Source: Pseudogracilibacillus sp.
Lineage (GTDB): Bacteria > Bacillota > Bacilli > Bacillales > Amphibacillaceae
Direction: 5' to 3'
Assembly (NCBI GenBank): GCA_026169815.1
Contig: JAPFDT010000002.1
Coordinates: forward strand, 1 to 64,000
Length of the DNA stretch: 64,000 nt
The notes under the pieces were generated by a model that was not told the origin of the DNA, ran no database searches, and worked only from the letters and a program-made list of their open reading frames with translations. Both the position numbers and the translations under genes were made by a program. This document shows positions 28,493 to 37,157 of the stretch, piece by piece. Every line of letters starts with the position of its first letter. Position 1 is the stretch's first letter.

Positions 28493-28518
28493 TTCTAGTA
28501 AACTAGAACTAGTATAAT
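28493..28518 (+). promoter_or_regulatory. Promoter with operator-like dyad
   Basis: TTCTAG-taaa-CTAGAA (28493-28508) is a perfect dyad ending 4 bases before TATAAT (28513-28518), so it covers the spacer of the promoter for the thioredoxin-like gene. No clear -35 is seen, in keeping with regulated use. The stretch 28230-28492 is AT-rich and holds nothing else I can support. Confidence 0.45.
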
Positions 28519-28539
28519 GTTTTATTTAGGAGGCTTATA

Positions 28540-29091
28540 ATGACAAACCTTAACGAATGGTATGAAACAGGTATTTCCAAAGAGGAATATATGAGTGAAT
28601 TAGATACGCACAAAGAATCGTTTGAACACATTTATCGCAATTTCGAAGTACCAGAAGCTGATATTTCTACACTGCAACAACATGACGGGGTTCGTGCTCT
28701 CGTTTTAGCTGAAGTATGGTGTGGTCACTGTATGTTAGATATTCCTATTTTTCTTAACATGACTGAAAAGGCAAATATTCCTGTTACATTTTTCCGACGT
28801 GATGACAATTTAGAACTTATGGATCAATATTTAACGAATGAAAAACGTATTATTCCAATTATTATTTTTATTGATAAGAATGGAAACGAATTAGCAACAT
28901 GGGGCCCTGTTGCACCTAAAGTGGGGCAAATTGCAGATGAGTATAAAAAGGACATACCAGCAAAAGATGATCCAGCATATGAAGATGCTTTTAAACAGTT
29001 TGCTGCAACAGTAACTAAACTCTTTACAGAAGACGAAACAATTTGGCAAGCTGTCTATGAAGACATTAAAGAAACATTAATAACGATGTAA
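28540..29091 (+). CDS. Thioredoxin-family protein
   Basis: A 183-residue cytoplasmic protein with the redox motif W60-C61-G62-H63-C64 and a thioredoxin-like strand-helix layout (VLAEVWCGHCMLDIPI, then a cis-Pro candidate in RIIPIIIFIDKNG). There is no signal peptide. CGHC is typical of PDI-like active sites and rarer in bacterial thioredoxins. It lies 13 bases before pgi and may be cotranscribed with it. The partner protein is not known. Confidence 0.85.
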   Translation: MTNLNEWYETGISKEEYMSELDTHKESFEHIYRNFEVPEADISTLQQHDGVRALVLAEVWCGHCMLDIPIFLNMTEKANIPVTFFRRDDNLELMDQYLTNEKRIIPIIIFIDKNGNELATWGPVAPKVGQIADEYKKDIPAKDDPAYEDAFKQFAATVTKLFTEDETIWQAVYEDIKETLITM

Positions 29092-29104
29092 CGGAGGACA
29101 ATGA

Positions 29105-30418
29105 GTGACGTACATTACACTAGACAATCAATATGTAACACCTTTTGTTGAAAGTGATGAATTCATAGATATGAGTGAACGAGTTCAACAAGCACATAAA
29201 CAACTGCACGAAAAAACTGGGAGTGGTAATGACTGCCTTGGTTGGCTAGATTTACCGGAAACTTTTGATAAAACAGAATTACAACAAATTGAACGAGCGG
29301 CGAAACAAATTCAAAAGAATAGTTCTGTTTTACTCGTTATTGGCATTGGTGGTTCTTATTTAGGTTCTAGAGCGGCAATAGAGCTACTCACACATACATT
29401 TCAACGTGAATTGTCTAATGGACAACGGACAGTGCCAAAAGTTATTTTTGTTGGACACCATTTAAGTACAAAGTATATTCAAGAACTTTTTGACGTCTTA
29501 AATGGTCATGATGTTTCTTTAAATGTTATTTCAAAAAGTGGTACAACGACTGAACCTGCCATTGCTTTTCGGATTTTCAAAAAGTGGTTAGAAGAAAAAT
29601 ACGGAAAAAAGGAAGCGCGTAAACGAATTTATGTGACAACTGATAAACAACATGGGGCATTAAAAACATTGGCAAACCTTGAAGGTTATCAATCATTTGT
29701 TGTGCCTGATGATGTTGGTGGACGTTATTCTGTTTTAACAGCAGTTGGCTTACTCCCTATTGCAGTGAGCGGAATTGATATTAACGAGATTTTAACAGGG
29801 GCAAAACTTGCTATGAATGAATTAGATACAGATGACGTAAAAGAAAACCCTTGTTATCATTATGTTGCACTTCGTAATTTATTATATGATCATAATAAAA
29901 AAATTGAATTTCTCATTAGTTATGAACCACAATTTCATTATTTCCAAGAATGGTGGAAACAACTTTTTGGTGAAAGTGAAGGAAAAGATGGAAAAGGCAT
30001 TTTCCCAGCAGCTGCTAGCTATTCTACGGACCTTCATTCATTAGGTCAATATGTACAAGATGGAAAACGTCATTTGTTTCAAACTGTTTTGGCAGTAAGA
30101 GAAGATCCAGGGCCATTATATATCGAAGCAGATGAAAAAAATCTTGATGGCTTAAATTATTTAGTAGATCATTCACTTGCAGAAATAAATGAAAAAGCAT
30201 TTTACGGTGCTTTAGCAGCTCATGTCGATGGTGGAGTTCCCAACATCGTTTTAAACATTCCTAAAATGGACGCTTTTACTTTCGGCTATCTCGTTTACTT
30301 CTTTGAAAAGGCTTGTGCCATTAGTGGATACGTATTAGGAGTTAATCCATTCGATCAACCAGGGGTAGAAAATTACAAAAATAATATGTTTAAATTATTA
30401 GGCAAACCAGGGTATTAA
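29105..30418 (+). CDS. pgi: Glucose-6-phosphate isomerase
   Basis: The glycolytic enzyme interconverts glucose 6-phosphate and fructose 6-phosphate. The sugar-phosphate site shows [14 protein letters not shown] near residues 79-92 and [15 protein letters not shown] near 141-155. The catalytic region [14 protein letters not shown] lies near 289, and [13 protein letters not shown] near the end. It has 437 residues and stops at LLGKPGY, about a dozen residues earlier than the roughly 450-residue B. subtilis protein, losing only the charged tail. GTG 29105 follows GGAGG by 7 bases. Confidence 0.97.
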   Translation: MTYITLDNQYVTPFVESDEFIDMSERVQQAHKQLHEKTGSGNDCLGWLDLPETFDKTELQQIERAAKQIQKNSSVLLVIGIGGSYLGSRAAIELLTHTFQRELSNGQRTVPKVIFVGHHLSTKYIQELFDVLNGHDVSLNVISKSGTTTEPAIAFRIFKKWLEEKYGKKEARKRIYVTTDKQHGALKTLANLEGYQSFVVPDDVGGRYSVLTAVGLLPIAVSGIDINEILTGAKLAMNELDTDDVKENPCYHYVALRNLLYDHNKKIEFLISYEPQFHYFQEWWKQLFGESEGKDGKGIFPAAASYSTDLHSLGQYVQDGKRHLFQTVLAVREDPGPLYIEADEKNLDGLNYLVDHSLAEINEKAFYGALAAHVDGGVPNIVLNIPKMDAFTFGYLVYFFEKACAISGYVLGVNPFDQPGVENYKNNMFKLLGKPGY

Positions 30419-30480
30419 AAAAATATTAAAAAATATAAAAATTTATGTTTAAAACATTGTGCATGGGGTATAATCTATAG

Positions 30481-30540
30481 TGTAAGACTTTCTCGTATTC
30501 CCCCTGTAGGCAAAGCGTCCCATCGCTTTGCTCTTTTTTT
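30481..30540 (+). ncRNA. Candidate C-rich small RNA between pgi and patB
   Basis: TATAAT (30469-30474), with a G-rich extended region before it, is followed about 7 bases on by a predicted transcript of about 60 bases. The transcript holds an unpaired TTCCCCCT (30498-30505) and ends in a terminator: GCAAAGCG (30510-30517), loop TCCCAT, CGCTTTGC (30524-30531), then TCTTTTTTT. patB has a separate TATAAT (30585-30590) downstream of the terminator. C-rich single strands beside a terminator are typical of Firmicutes sRNAs that pair with ribosome binding sites. It could also be just the pgi terminator. Confidence 0.45.
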
Positions 30541-30620
30541 ATTTATTTTTCTAATCTTAAGTCGTCTTTTCACTTTATATTCTGTATAATAAGAAGTAAT
30601 GATAAGTGGAGGGTTTAAAT

Positions 30621-31793
30621 ATGACTGAATTTAATAAAGTATATAATCGAGAACAGACTAAATCTTTAAAATGGGATAATGTTCAAACTGTTTTTAATAC
30701 AGATGATCTTTTACCAATGTGGGTAGCAGACATGGATTTCAAAGCACCTGATGCTGTAAATGAAGCCTTAAAAGAACGTGCTGAACACGGAATATATGGC
30801 TACACTATTATTGATGAGGCGATAAAAGATAATGTAACAAACTGGTTGCACGACCGTCATCAATTTATTGTAAAGAATAATGATCTTATTTTTAGTCCTG
30901 GTGTTATTACAAGTTTACATACTGTTATTAATACATTAACGAAAAAAAATGACAAGATTCTTGTCCAATCACCGGTTTATACACCGTTTTTCAATTTAAT
31001 TCGTGACAATGATCGTCAAGTAATCGAAAATGAACTTATTTATGATGGCACTTCTTACACGATTGATTTTGCTGATTTTGAAGCGAAATTACAGCAAGGG
31101 GTTACAGCATTTATGTTATGTTCCCCTCATAATCCTGTAGGTCGAGTATGGACGAAAGGAGAATTAGAAAAAATCGCTACACTATGTCATGAGTATGATG
31201 TCTTAATTTTGGCAGATGAAATTCACGCTGATTTAATTTTTAAAAATCATCAGCACATACCAATTGCATCTTTATCAGAAGAAATAAGTCAACGTACGAT
31301 TACTTTTATGTCACCAACAAAAACATTTAATTTAGCAGGTTTACAAGCTTCCTACATGGTCGTAACAGATGCAAGTAAAAGAATTAAATTAGCGAAACAA
31401 TTGGGGACTCAAGGATTTAATTCGTTAAATACTATGGGTACTATTGCGCTAAATGCTGCTTATGCAGATGGTTTACCATGGTTAAATCAACTACTTGTTG
31501 TCATTGAAGAAAATAAAGATTACGCAAAACAGCGTTTAGAAACAGAAACAAACAATAAGTTAAAAGTAATCGATTCTGAAGGTACGTATTTATTATGGAT
31601 AGACTGTCAACAACTTGGATTAACAGATAAAGAGTTACAAGATTTTATGATCCAACAAGCAAAAGTTGGCTTAAACGCTGGTTCTTCTTACGGAAAACCT
31701 GGTAAACAATTTATGCGTTTAAATTTAGCTTGTCCGAAGAGTACGCTTGAAGAAGGAATTAATCGAATCGTTCAAGCTGTCCAAACTTTATAA
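30621..31793 (+). CDS. patB: PatB/MalY-type aminotransferase, likely cystathionine beta-lyase
   Basis: A PLP fold-type I enzyme of 390 residues. The PLP lysine is K234 in SPTKTFNLAGLQ, after LADEIHADL and the CSPHNPVGRVWT substrate loop. PatB of B. subtilis cleaves C-S bonds in cystathionine and cysteine conjugates, and this protein shows the same MalY/PatB signatures (PMWVADMDF near the N-terminus). ATG 30621 follows GGAGGG by 7 bases; the in-frame GTG 30606 lacks a site. kapB lies nearby, as in B. subtilis, but kinB is absent. Confidence 0.9.
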   Translation: MTEFNKVYNREQTKSLKWDNVQTVFNTDDLLPMWVADMDFKAPDAVNEALKERAEHGIYGYTIIDEAIKDNVTNWLHDRHQFIVKNNDLIFSPGVITSLHTVINTLTKKNDKILVQSPVYTPFFNLIRDNDRQVIENELIYDGTSYTIDFADFEAKLQQGVTAFMLCSPHNPVGRVWTKGELEKIATLCHEYDVLILADEIHADLIFKNHQHIPIASLSEEISQRTITFMSPTKTFNLAGLQASYMVVTDASKRIKLAKQLGTQGFNSLNTMGTIALNAAYADGLPWLNQLLVVIEENKDYAKQRLETETNNKLKVIDSEGTYLLWIDCQQLGLTDKELQDFMIQQAKVGLNAGSSYGKPGKQFMRLNLACPKSTLEEGINRIVQAVQTL

Positions 31794-31835
31794 TAAACTA
31801 CTTTTTACTTTAATTAGATTTTTATAAAAAAAGCA

Positions 31836-31879
31836 GTTGGGAAATAACTACTAATGTAATATCAGAGTTATTTCCCAAC
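31836..31879. terminator. Terminator between patB and a convergent small gene
   Basis: GTTGGGAAATAAC pairs perfectly with GTTATTTCCCAAC. The minus strand ends in a run of seven T, so it mainly serves the leftward gene; the plus-strand tail is weaker. Confidence 0.8.
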
Positions 31880-31903
31880 CACTTTATTAACTATTTTAAA
31901 TCG

Positions 31904-32116
31904 TTATTGTTCTTGTTCTTTATCGTGTTCTTGTTCTGGTATTTGTGCATACTCATTTAAACCATACTTCTCATCAAAATATTGTTCATCTTTTTTAGAT
32001 TTTTTATAAAATAAATACATCGTTGCAATTGCACCAATCATAAAGATAACAAGTACAATAAATGCTGGAATATATTCAGATTTATCTTCAGGGAAATAAA
32101 GAAATTCCATAAACAT
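31904..32116 (-). CDS. Small single-span membrane protein
   Basis: A 70-residue protein with one hydrophobic segment (about residues 15-37, YIPAFIVLVIFMIGAIATMY) and a long charged cytoplasmic tail rich in Lys, Asp, Glu and Gln. ATG 32116 and ATG 32110 are both possible starts, with AAGGATG or AGG before them. It lies on the minus strand between patB and kapB, at the place where kinB might be expected, but has no histidine kinase feature. Function is unknown. Confidence 0.6.
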   Translation of the reverse strand: MFMEFLYFPEDKSEYIPAFIVLVIFMIGAIATMYLFYKKSKKDEQYFDEKYGLNEYAQIPEQEHDKEQEQ

Positions 32117-32320
32117 CCTACATCACATCCTTAAATAAATATTAAATAAGTATCAACTACTTATTCATCTAGTAAAAACAACATAAGTGTTTATAAAACA
32201 TAAGCTACTATTACCTAGTATAGCAAACCTTTCACATAATTATAATGATACACTGTTTGATTCGCAAAATTGTCCTTTTTTTGCCACAATATAGAGAAGA
32301 ACATAGAAGGAGGAAATAGC

Positions 32321-32713
32321 ATGAGTGAAATGAATGTTGGAGATATTGTTGAAACAGCTTACAACTCAGGTACATATATTGGAGAAGTCCTTGAACTTAA
32401 GGGGAATTTTTTATTAGTGAAAGTATTGGCAGTAGTTACTCATCCTACACAAGGTGATTTACACAACCGTGGACAAGTTGAAGGAGTCGCTTTCCATGAA
32501 CGAAAAGCTTTAGCTTTTGAAGAAAAATTTAATGCTAGAAAGCGAATGACTAAACCATTTGCAGGAGAAGTACCTACATATGCCGATTCTTTAAAAGCAT
32601 CAGTTCAAGATATTAAAGCATCTTTACAACAAGAGGATACAGAGTTTAATAAATTATCCTTAGACCGCATTGCTGATTTAGAAAAACACTTTTACGAAAA
32701 AATTTATTCATAA
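32321..32713 (+). CDS. kapB: Kinase-associated protein B
   Basis: A 130-residue cytoplasmic protein with the family opening VGDIVETAYNSGTYIGE and a central VLAVVTHPTQGDLHN motif. In B. subtilis KapB is needed for signalling by the sporulation kinase KinB. It has been called a lipoprotein, but this sequence has neither signal peptide nor lipobox. ATG 32321 has GGAGG 7 bases before it. It is followed after 20 bases by deoD. No kinase gene lies beside it. Confidence 0.9.
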   Translation: MSEMNVGDIVETAYNSGTYIGEVLELKGNFLLVKVLAVVTHPTQGDLHNRGQVEGVAFHERKALAFEEKFNARKRMTKPFAGEVPTYADSLKASVQDIKASLQQEDTEFNKLSLDRIADLEKHFYEKIYS

Positions 32714-32733
32714 TTAAGAAAGGAGATTTTTAA

Positions 32734-33441
32734 ATGAGCGTACATATTGGGGCAAAACAAGGTGAGATTGCTGATACAGTATTACTTCCAGGCGATCCAT
32801 TACGTGCTAAATATATTGCTGAAACATATTTTGATAATGTGACACAATATAATGATGTTCGTGGAATGCTCGGTTTTACGGGAACATATAAAGGTAAACA
32901 AATTTCTGTTCAAGGATCCGGCATGGGCATACCTTCTATCTCGATTTATGCTAATGAGTTGATTCAGGAATATGACGTCCAAACTCTTATCCGCGTAGGT
33001 ACGTGTGGTGCCCTCGTAGAAGATGTGAACGTGCGTGATATAATTTTAGCGCAAGGGTCCACAACAGATTCGCAAATGAATCGACAAATATTTGGTAGTA
33101 TTGATTATGCACCATTAGCCGATTTTTCTTTATTAAAACATGCTTACGACATTGCGACAGAACAAGGGATTACCCCCCATGTTGGTAATGTCTTTACGAG
33201 CGATTTATTTTATCGTGATAATGCCGGGCAAGTAAATGAATTACTACAGCGTTATCGAGTTCTCGCAGTTGAAATGGAAACAACTGCACTATATACGTTA
33301 GCCACGAAATTTAATCGTCGTGCATTATCCATTTTAACTGTATCAGATCATGTTATTACAGGAGAAGAAACGAGTGCAGCAGAAAGACAAACTACTTTTC
33401 ATGACATGATGGAATTAGCTTTAAAAACAGCTATTAAATAA
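32734..33441 (+). CDS. deoD: Purine nucleoside phosphorylase, DeoD type
   Basis: The hexameric phosphorylase cleaves purine ribo- and deoxyribonucleosides for salvage. It has [14 protein letters not shown] (phosphate-binding Arg), [32 protein letters not shown] near residue 181 and SDHVITGE with the catalytic Asp. Length 235 is typical. AAGGAGAT precedes ATG 32734. It is likely in one transcript with kapB. Confidence 0.97.
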   Translation: MSVHIGAKQGEIADTVLLPGDPLRAKYIAETYFDNVTQYNDVRGMLGFTGTYKGKQISVQGSGMGIPSISIYANELIQEYDVQTLIRVGTCGALVEDVNVRDIILAQGSTTDSQMNRQIFGSIDYAPLADFSLLKHAYDIATEQGITPHVGNVFTSDLFYRDNAGQVNELLQRYRVLAVEMETTALYTLATKFNRRALSILTVSDHVITGEETSAAERQTTFHDMMELALKTAIK

Positions 33442-33493
33442 CTTGCTTTTGTAATTGTCGCTGTTCATCTAAATTGGAAAGGATGAAAATCCA

Positions 33494-33970
33494 ATGACTA
33501 ACCTACTAACTAACTTCCCTTTAATTGCAGCTTTAATAGGGATTGGCTTTGCACAATTTATTAAAGTTCCTATTCACTTTCTCGTAACACGTGAATTTGC
33601 TCCAGGTCTCATCTTTGGCACAGGAAGTATGCCAAGCAGCCATTCAGCTTCTGTTTGTGCATTGACGACTGCTGTTGGGCTTACTGAAGGAGTAGGATCA
33701 GTCTATTTTGCCATATCATTTATATTTAGCATTATTATTATGTTCGATGCAACTGGTATCCGTCGTGAAGCTGGTGAACACGCCATTATTTTAAATTATT
33801 TAGTAAAAGACTTCCAAGCTTTCATAGATGAAGCACAAGATTGGGCGACAAAAGAACGTTATGAAAAAACTGCCGAATTAAAAACATTGCTCGGCCATAA
33901 ACCTATCGAAGTATTCGTCGGCGCATTAACAGGCGTTGCCATTGCCTTTTTACTTTATCCTTTTTATTAA
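33494..33970 (+). CDS. yuiD: Divergent PAP2-family membrane protein YuiD
   Basis: A 158-residue protein with four or so hydrophobic segments and the phosphatase-like motif GSMPSSHSASVCALTTAVG near residues 41-59. Further on, ATGIRREAGEHA carries the conserved Arg and His of the DUF212 group. Phosphatase activity has not been shown for YuiD, to my knowledge. It converges on yuiC as in B. subtilis. Confidence 0.9.
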   Translation: MTNLLTNFPLIAALIGIGFAQFIKVPIHFLVTREFAPGLIFGTGSMPSSHSASVCALTTAVGLTEGVGSVYFAISFIFSIIIMFDATGIRREAGEHAIILNYLVKDFQAFIDEAQDWATKERYEKTAELKTLLGHKPIEVFVGALTGVAIAFLLYPFY

Positions 33971-33975
33971 AAACA

Positions 33976-34041
33976 GAAAAAGCTGGTACATACTTAGTCC
34001 ATTGTAAAAATCTAACAATGAATAAATATGTCCAGCTTTTT
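33976..34041. terminator. Bidirectional terminator between yuiD and yuiC
   Basis: AAAAAGCTGG-tacata pairs with tatgt-CCAGCTTTTT across a long internal region that itself holds TTGT/ACAA pairing. A and T tracts flank it. Confidence 0.75.
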
Positions 34042-34722
34042 TTATGATTCTTCATGTATTTGTTTACGAAACACTTGCATCGTTTCATCTTCATTTAACG
34101 TTTGTAACGTTTCTTCACTAAATTCTCCGCTTCCTTCTTCCACAACATATACATCAACATCTTTCTTTCCCCATTCACCATACACTTCTTCTAATGTATC
34201 AAAATATAAATCAATTTTATTCCCTGTTATCGCACCACCAATATCTGCAACAACACCATATCCATAATCAGGAATATATAAAATTGTCCCTAATGGAAAT
34301 ACATCTAAATCTGCTGCAATAGTAGAATACAAATCTCTTTTTACTTTCACACCTGAGTATGTAATTCCATAGGCAGGGTGATCAGCTGTCTTTCCTGTCG
34401 ATTCAATTCCAGCTGTATATCCTGTCGCTGTTACTTGTTTTTTTTCATATTGTGTAAAATCAATCGCATCTTCTAATGTTCTCGCTTCATTTAATTTTTC
34501 ACTAGATATATATGTTTTATCTTCGCTTGTAATTGACAACTCTTTTTCATACAATTGCGGAACACGTAATTCCAGTTCAGCAGCATGAATCGTACTCGTC
34601 GATAATAAGTAATTTTTAAATTGCATGAAGTTCATATTCATTACTGCACTCGCTGTGACATACAATGCTACGATGAATAAAATGGGAATAATAGCTTTGT
34701 ACATGACATGTTTAATTAACAT
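34042..34722 (-). CDS. yuiC: 3D-domain exported protein YuiC
   Basis: A 226-residue protein with an N-terminal membrane segment (about residues 8-28) and a C-terminal 3D domain. That domain carries three aspartates, in [15 protein letters not shown] and NKIDLYFD, the catalytic set of the lytic-transglycosylase-like RpfB/MltA fold. YuiC of B. subtilis was reported to be a stationary-phase, Sps/Rpf-type muralytic enzyme. It should act on peptidoglycan outside the membrane. AGAGGTG precedes ATG 34722. Confidence 0.9.
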   Translation of the reverse strand: MLIKHVMYKAIIPILFIVALYVTASAVMNMNFMQFKNYLLSTSTIHAAELELRVPQLYEKELSITSEDKTYISSEKLNEARTLEDAIDFTQYEKKQVTATGYTAGIESTGKTADHPAYGITYSGVKVKRDLYSTIAADLDVFPLGTILYIPDYGYGVVADIGGAITGNKIDLYFDTLEEVYGEWGKKDVDVYVVEEGSGEFSEETLQTLNEDETMQVFRKQIHEES

Positions 34723-34784
34723 TTATTAACACCTCTTTACAAGTCAGCATGCCCAAAATATTGCTATTTATTCATCTAAAATTT

Positions 34785-35035
34785 TTCACACACACGAACA
34801 TTACATTTAATGAAAGCCCCCGTTTTCTTTCATTACAGCCGCCTGCTTTTTAGCGGGCATGGCCTCAACTCTTGAAACAACACTAACGTGTTGTTTCAAG
34901 GATTTTCGGACTCATGCTTTTCCCGCAAGAGTCAGGCGGCTTCCATTCAAGTAAACTTAGTTACATGAACAAAACACATAAAATTATATAAGTTTATTGC
35001 TAAATGTTCCTGTTTTTAATTAAGTTATCCTATTA
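34785..35035 (-). repeat. Family A palindromic element, copy A4
   Basis: In reverse orientation to A1: arms ACACGAACATTACATTTAAT near 34795 and TAAATGTTCCTGTT near 35003. The core is AGCCGCCTGC/AGGCGGCTTCC, and the inner hairpin is CTTGAAACAACAC-taac-GTGTTGTTTCAAG near 34873-34900. The compensated change from GACTGC to GCCTGC on both arms shows that pairing is conserved. It lies between yuiC and yuiB, which share a strand. Confidence 0.78.
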
Positions 35036-35049
35036 TAAATTGAACTGAA

Positions 35050-35106
35050 AATAAAAAAACATTCATTTCCCTCTAATATAATAGAAAGACAAATGAATGC
35101 TTTTTC
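35050..35106. terminator. Terminator between yuiB and yuiC
   Basis: AAAAACATTCATTT pairs with AAATGAATGCTTTTT over a loop of about 25 bases; A and T tracts on both sides. Confidence 0.65.
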
Positions 35107-35149
35107 ATTGTTAAACCATGAGTGTTTAGCAAAAAGTGTTGTTTGTAAT

Positions 35150-35350
35150 ATTAGCTTGTTTAAGCGAAAGAAATATACGGAGACTCCTGCGGGAAGAAAG
35201 TTTTAAGGAACACAGGCTAAGTACGCGACGTCCTGTCGCAACGCCTGCGCTAGCGCATCCTGCACGTCGGAGACCCTGCAAGGCGAAGCCTGAAGCGGCT
35301 CAACGCTCGCCAGCGGAAAGCGGAGTATATTTCTGTAGCGATTTTCACCA
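35150..35350 (+). repeat. Family B palindromic element, copy B3, with a GC-rich insert
   Basis: Ends TAAGCGAAAGAAATATACGG and CGGAGTATATTTCTGTAGCG pair over about 20 bases with few mismatches. Inside are GAGACTCCTGCGGGAA and CCAGCGGAAAGC. The middle (35210-35300) is strikingly GC-rich (GACGTCCTGTCGCAACGCC, GCACGTCGGAGACCCTGC) and is absent from the other copies. Confidence 0.7.
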
Positions 35351-35369
35351 ACACGATTTGTCGTACAAC

Positions 35370-35681
35370 CTAAAACATTTGATAACCAGTTTTGCGAAGC
35401 ATTTTTATAACGATTCCTGAAACAATAGTTCCAATAAAACCTGATGACAGAATGATAATATCTACAATCGTTATCGTCGGTAATTTAGAACCAACATCTG
35501 AGAACGCAGCCCCTGGACTTGTAAAGAATTGCGTAAATGAATAATCACTTATAATAAGCATGACAATTAATGGATACACAAATGCCATGAGCCATGTTTT
35601 TCTTAATAACATATTTAAAATAAAGGCAATACCAAAAAACATAACAAAATATAATAGCACCGATACAAATAATTGAATCAA
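35370..35681 (-). CDS. yuiB: Membrane protein YuiB
   Basis: A 103-residue protein with three hydrophobic segments and the conserved ends of the YuiB family (FVMFFGIAFILNMLLRKTW near the N-terminus and VIKMLRKTGYQMF at the C-terminus). TTG 35681 follows AAGGGAG by 8 bases. Function is unknown. It sits upstream of yuiC as in B. subtilis, here separated by two repeat elements and a terminator. Confidence 0.88.
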   Translation of the reverse strand: MIQLFVSVLLYFVMFFGIAFILNMLLRKTWLMAFVYPLIVMLIISDYSFTQFFTSPGAAFSDVGSKLPTITIVDIIILSSGFIGTIVSGIVIKMLRKTGYQMF

Positions 35682-35867
35682 CGTTATTTCTCCCTTTCTT
35701 AACTCAATCCTATTTATTTAAATAAACCGTACTTCTTACTAGCTTTTATCTATACCTCATATCATTTTAATCGCTGCATTAGTAAAAAGCAAAGACAAGC
35801 ATTTCAAACACAGGTCTTAATGGAACTTTTGAACAAGTTGTGACACTTATTTTTATTATAATTAAAT

Positions 35868-36022
35868 TAATTTCATAATTCATCTATAGTATCTCTAACA
35901 CGAACTTTAACGTTTGATGCAAGTCCAGTTTACTTTCATAAACGATATACGAATGATTTTAAAAGTTTATATCTGATTGTTCGTATTTTCATTTGAACTT
36001 TCCTATTATGATATTAATGCGA
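35868..36022 (-). repeat. Family A remnant lacking the core, copy A8
   Basis: The sequence has outer arms TTAATTTCATAATTCAT (near 35875) and CCTATTATGATATTAAT (near 36002), inner arms ACACGAACTTTAACGTTTGAT (near 35899, given here as a 20-base window plus one) and TTGTTCGTATTTTCAT (near 35978), and GTTTACTTTCATAAAC in the middle. The core stem and hairpin are missing. Positions 35682-35867 show nothing else. This piece lies just before the yumC promoter. Confidence 0.5.
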
Positions 36023-36023
36023 T

Positions 36024-36066
36024 TGAGAATGATTATCTTTTAAGAAAACTTTATTTATGCTAAAAT
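36024..36066 (+). promoter_or_regulatory. yumC promoter with Fur-like box
   Basis: TAAAAT (36061-36066) with TG at 36058-36059 forms an extended -10. TGAGAATGATTATCT (36024-36038) differs at two positions from the 7-1-7 Fur consensus TGATAATNATTATCA and covers the -35 region. Iron repression of yumC is an inference. Confidence 0.5.
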
Positions 36067-36109
36067 AGAAATAGTGTAAATGGGACGTTACCATGTTGGA
36101 GGGAATAAA

Positions 36110-37096
36110 ATGGACGAGAAAGTTTATGATATTACAATTATCGGAGCTGGACCTGCTGGTTTATTTACTGCCTTTTACGGTGGAATGAGACAAGCGAGTG
36201 TTAAATTAATCGAAAGTTTACCACATACAGGCGGTCAACTAACAGCCCTATATCCGGAAAAATATATTTATGATGTTGCTGGATTTCCTAAAGTCCGAGC
36301 ACAAGAACTAGTCGACAACTTAGAAGAACAACTTAATATTTTCGATTCCACAATCGCATTAGGTCAAACTGTTGAAACAGTGGAAAAGTTAGAAGATGGT
36401 ACATTTAAATTAACGACACAAAATAATGATGTACATTATTCAAAAGTTATCATTATTACTGCAGGTAACGGTGCGTTTGAGCCACGTCGCCTAAATATAA
36501 AAGGTTGCGAACAATTCGAGGAAAAAAATCTACATTATTTCGTAAAAGATATGAATCGTTTTAAAGACGAACATGTCGTCATTTTAGGTGGTGGAGATTC
36601 AGCTGTCGATTGGTCACTAATGTTAGAGCCAATTGCTAGTAAAGTAACGCTTATTCACCGTCGTGATGTCTTCCGTGCCCATGAGCATAGTCTAGAACAA
36701 TTAAAAGCATCATCTGTAGATGTGCTAACACCTTTTGTTCCTACAGACGTTGAAGGTGAAGATAAGATTGAACGCCTCGTTTTACAAGAAACACGTGGTG
36801 AAAAAATCATTAAAATGGACGTTGATTCTGTTATTTGTAACTATGGTTTCGTGTCTAAATTAGGACCAATTGCAAATTGGGGTCTTGATATTGAACGAAA
36901 TAGTATTGTTGTTAATTCAAAAATGGAAACAAACATCCCTGGTATTTATGCGGTTGGCGATATTAATACATTCGACGGAAAAGTTAAATTAATTGCAACA
37001 GGATTTGGCGAAGGTCCTACTGCGATTAATAATGCGATGCAGTTCATTGATCCAAAAGCACGTATTCAACCGAAACACTCAACATCTATGTTTTAA
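36110..37096 (+). CDS. yumC: Ferredoxin/flavodoxin-NADP reductase
   Basis: A thioredoxin-reductase-like flavoprotein without the redox CxxC. The FAD motif [15 protein letters not shown] is near residues 12-26, the NADP motif [11 protein letters not shown] near 156-166, and the C-terminal FAD motif [12 protein letters not shown] near 285. YumC is the essential bacillar ferredoxin-NADP(+) oxidoreductase. ATG 36110 follows GGAGGG by 6 bases; the in-frame start at 36080 lacks a site. A Fur-like box lies upstream. Confidence 0.95.
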   Translation: MDEKVYDITIIGAGPAGLFTAFYGGMRQASVKLIESLPHTGGQLTALYPEKYIYDVAGFPKVRAQELVDNLEEQLNIFDSTIALGQTVETVEKLEDGTFKLTTQNNDVHYSKVIIITAGNGAFEPRRLNIKGCEQFEEKNLHYFVKDMNRFKDEHVVILGGGDSAVDWSLMLEPIASKVTLIHRRDVFRAHEHSLEQLKASSVDVLTPFVPTDVEGEDKIERLVLQETRGEKIIKMDVDSVICNYGFVSKLGPIANWGLDIERNSIVVNSKMETNIPGIYAVGDINTFDGKVKLIATGFGEGPTAINNAMQFIDPKARIQPKHSTSMF

Positions 37097-37104
37097 ATAT
37101 AAAT

Positions 37105-37146
37105 AAAAGCAAGTAGCTTTTCTAAACAGATTAGCTACTTGCTTTT
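37105..37146. terminator. Bidirectional terminator between yumC and yutM
   Basis: AAAAGCAAGTAGCT pairs perfectly with AGCTACTTGCTTTT around a 14-base loop. Confidence 0.88.
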
Positions 37147-37157
37147 TATATATTATA

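Noticed and set aside
30509-30540. Reading the pgi-patB hairpin as nothing but the pgi terminator
   Set aside because: Not excluded, but the TATAAT placed about 40 bases before it and the separate patB promoter favour an independent short transcript.
35136-35420. Open frame of 94 codons over repeat B3 with an Arg- and Ala-rich product
   Set aside because: The composition comes from the GC-rich insert of the repeat. It overlaps yuiB on the other strand and has no ribosome binding site.
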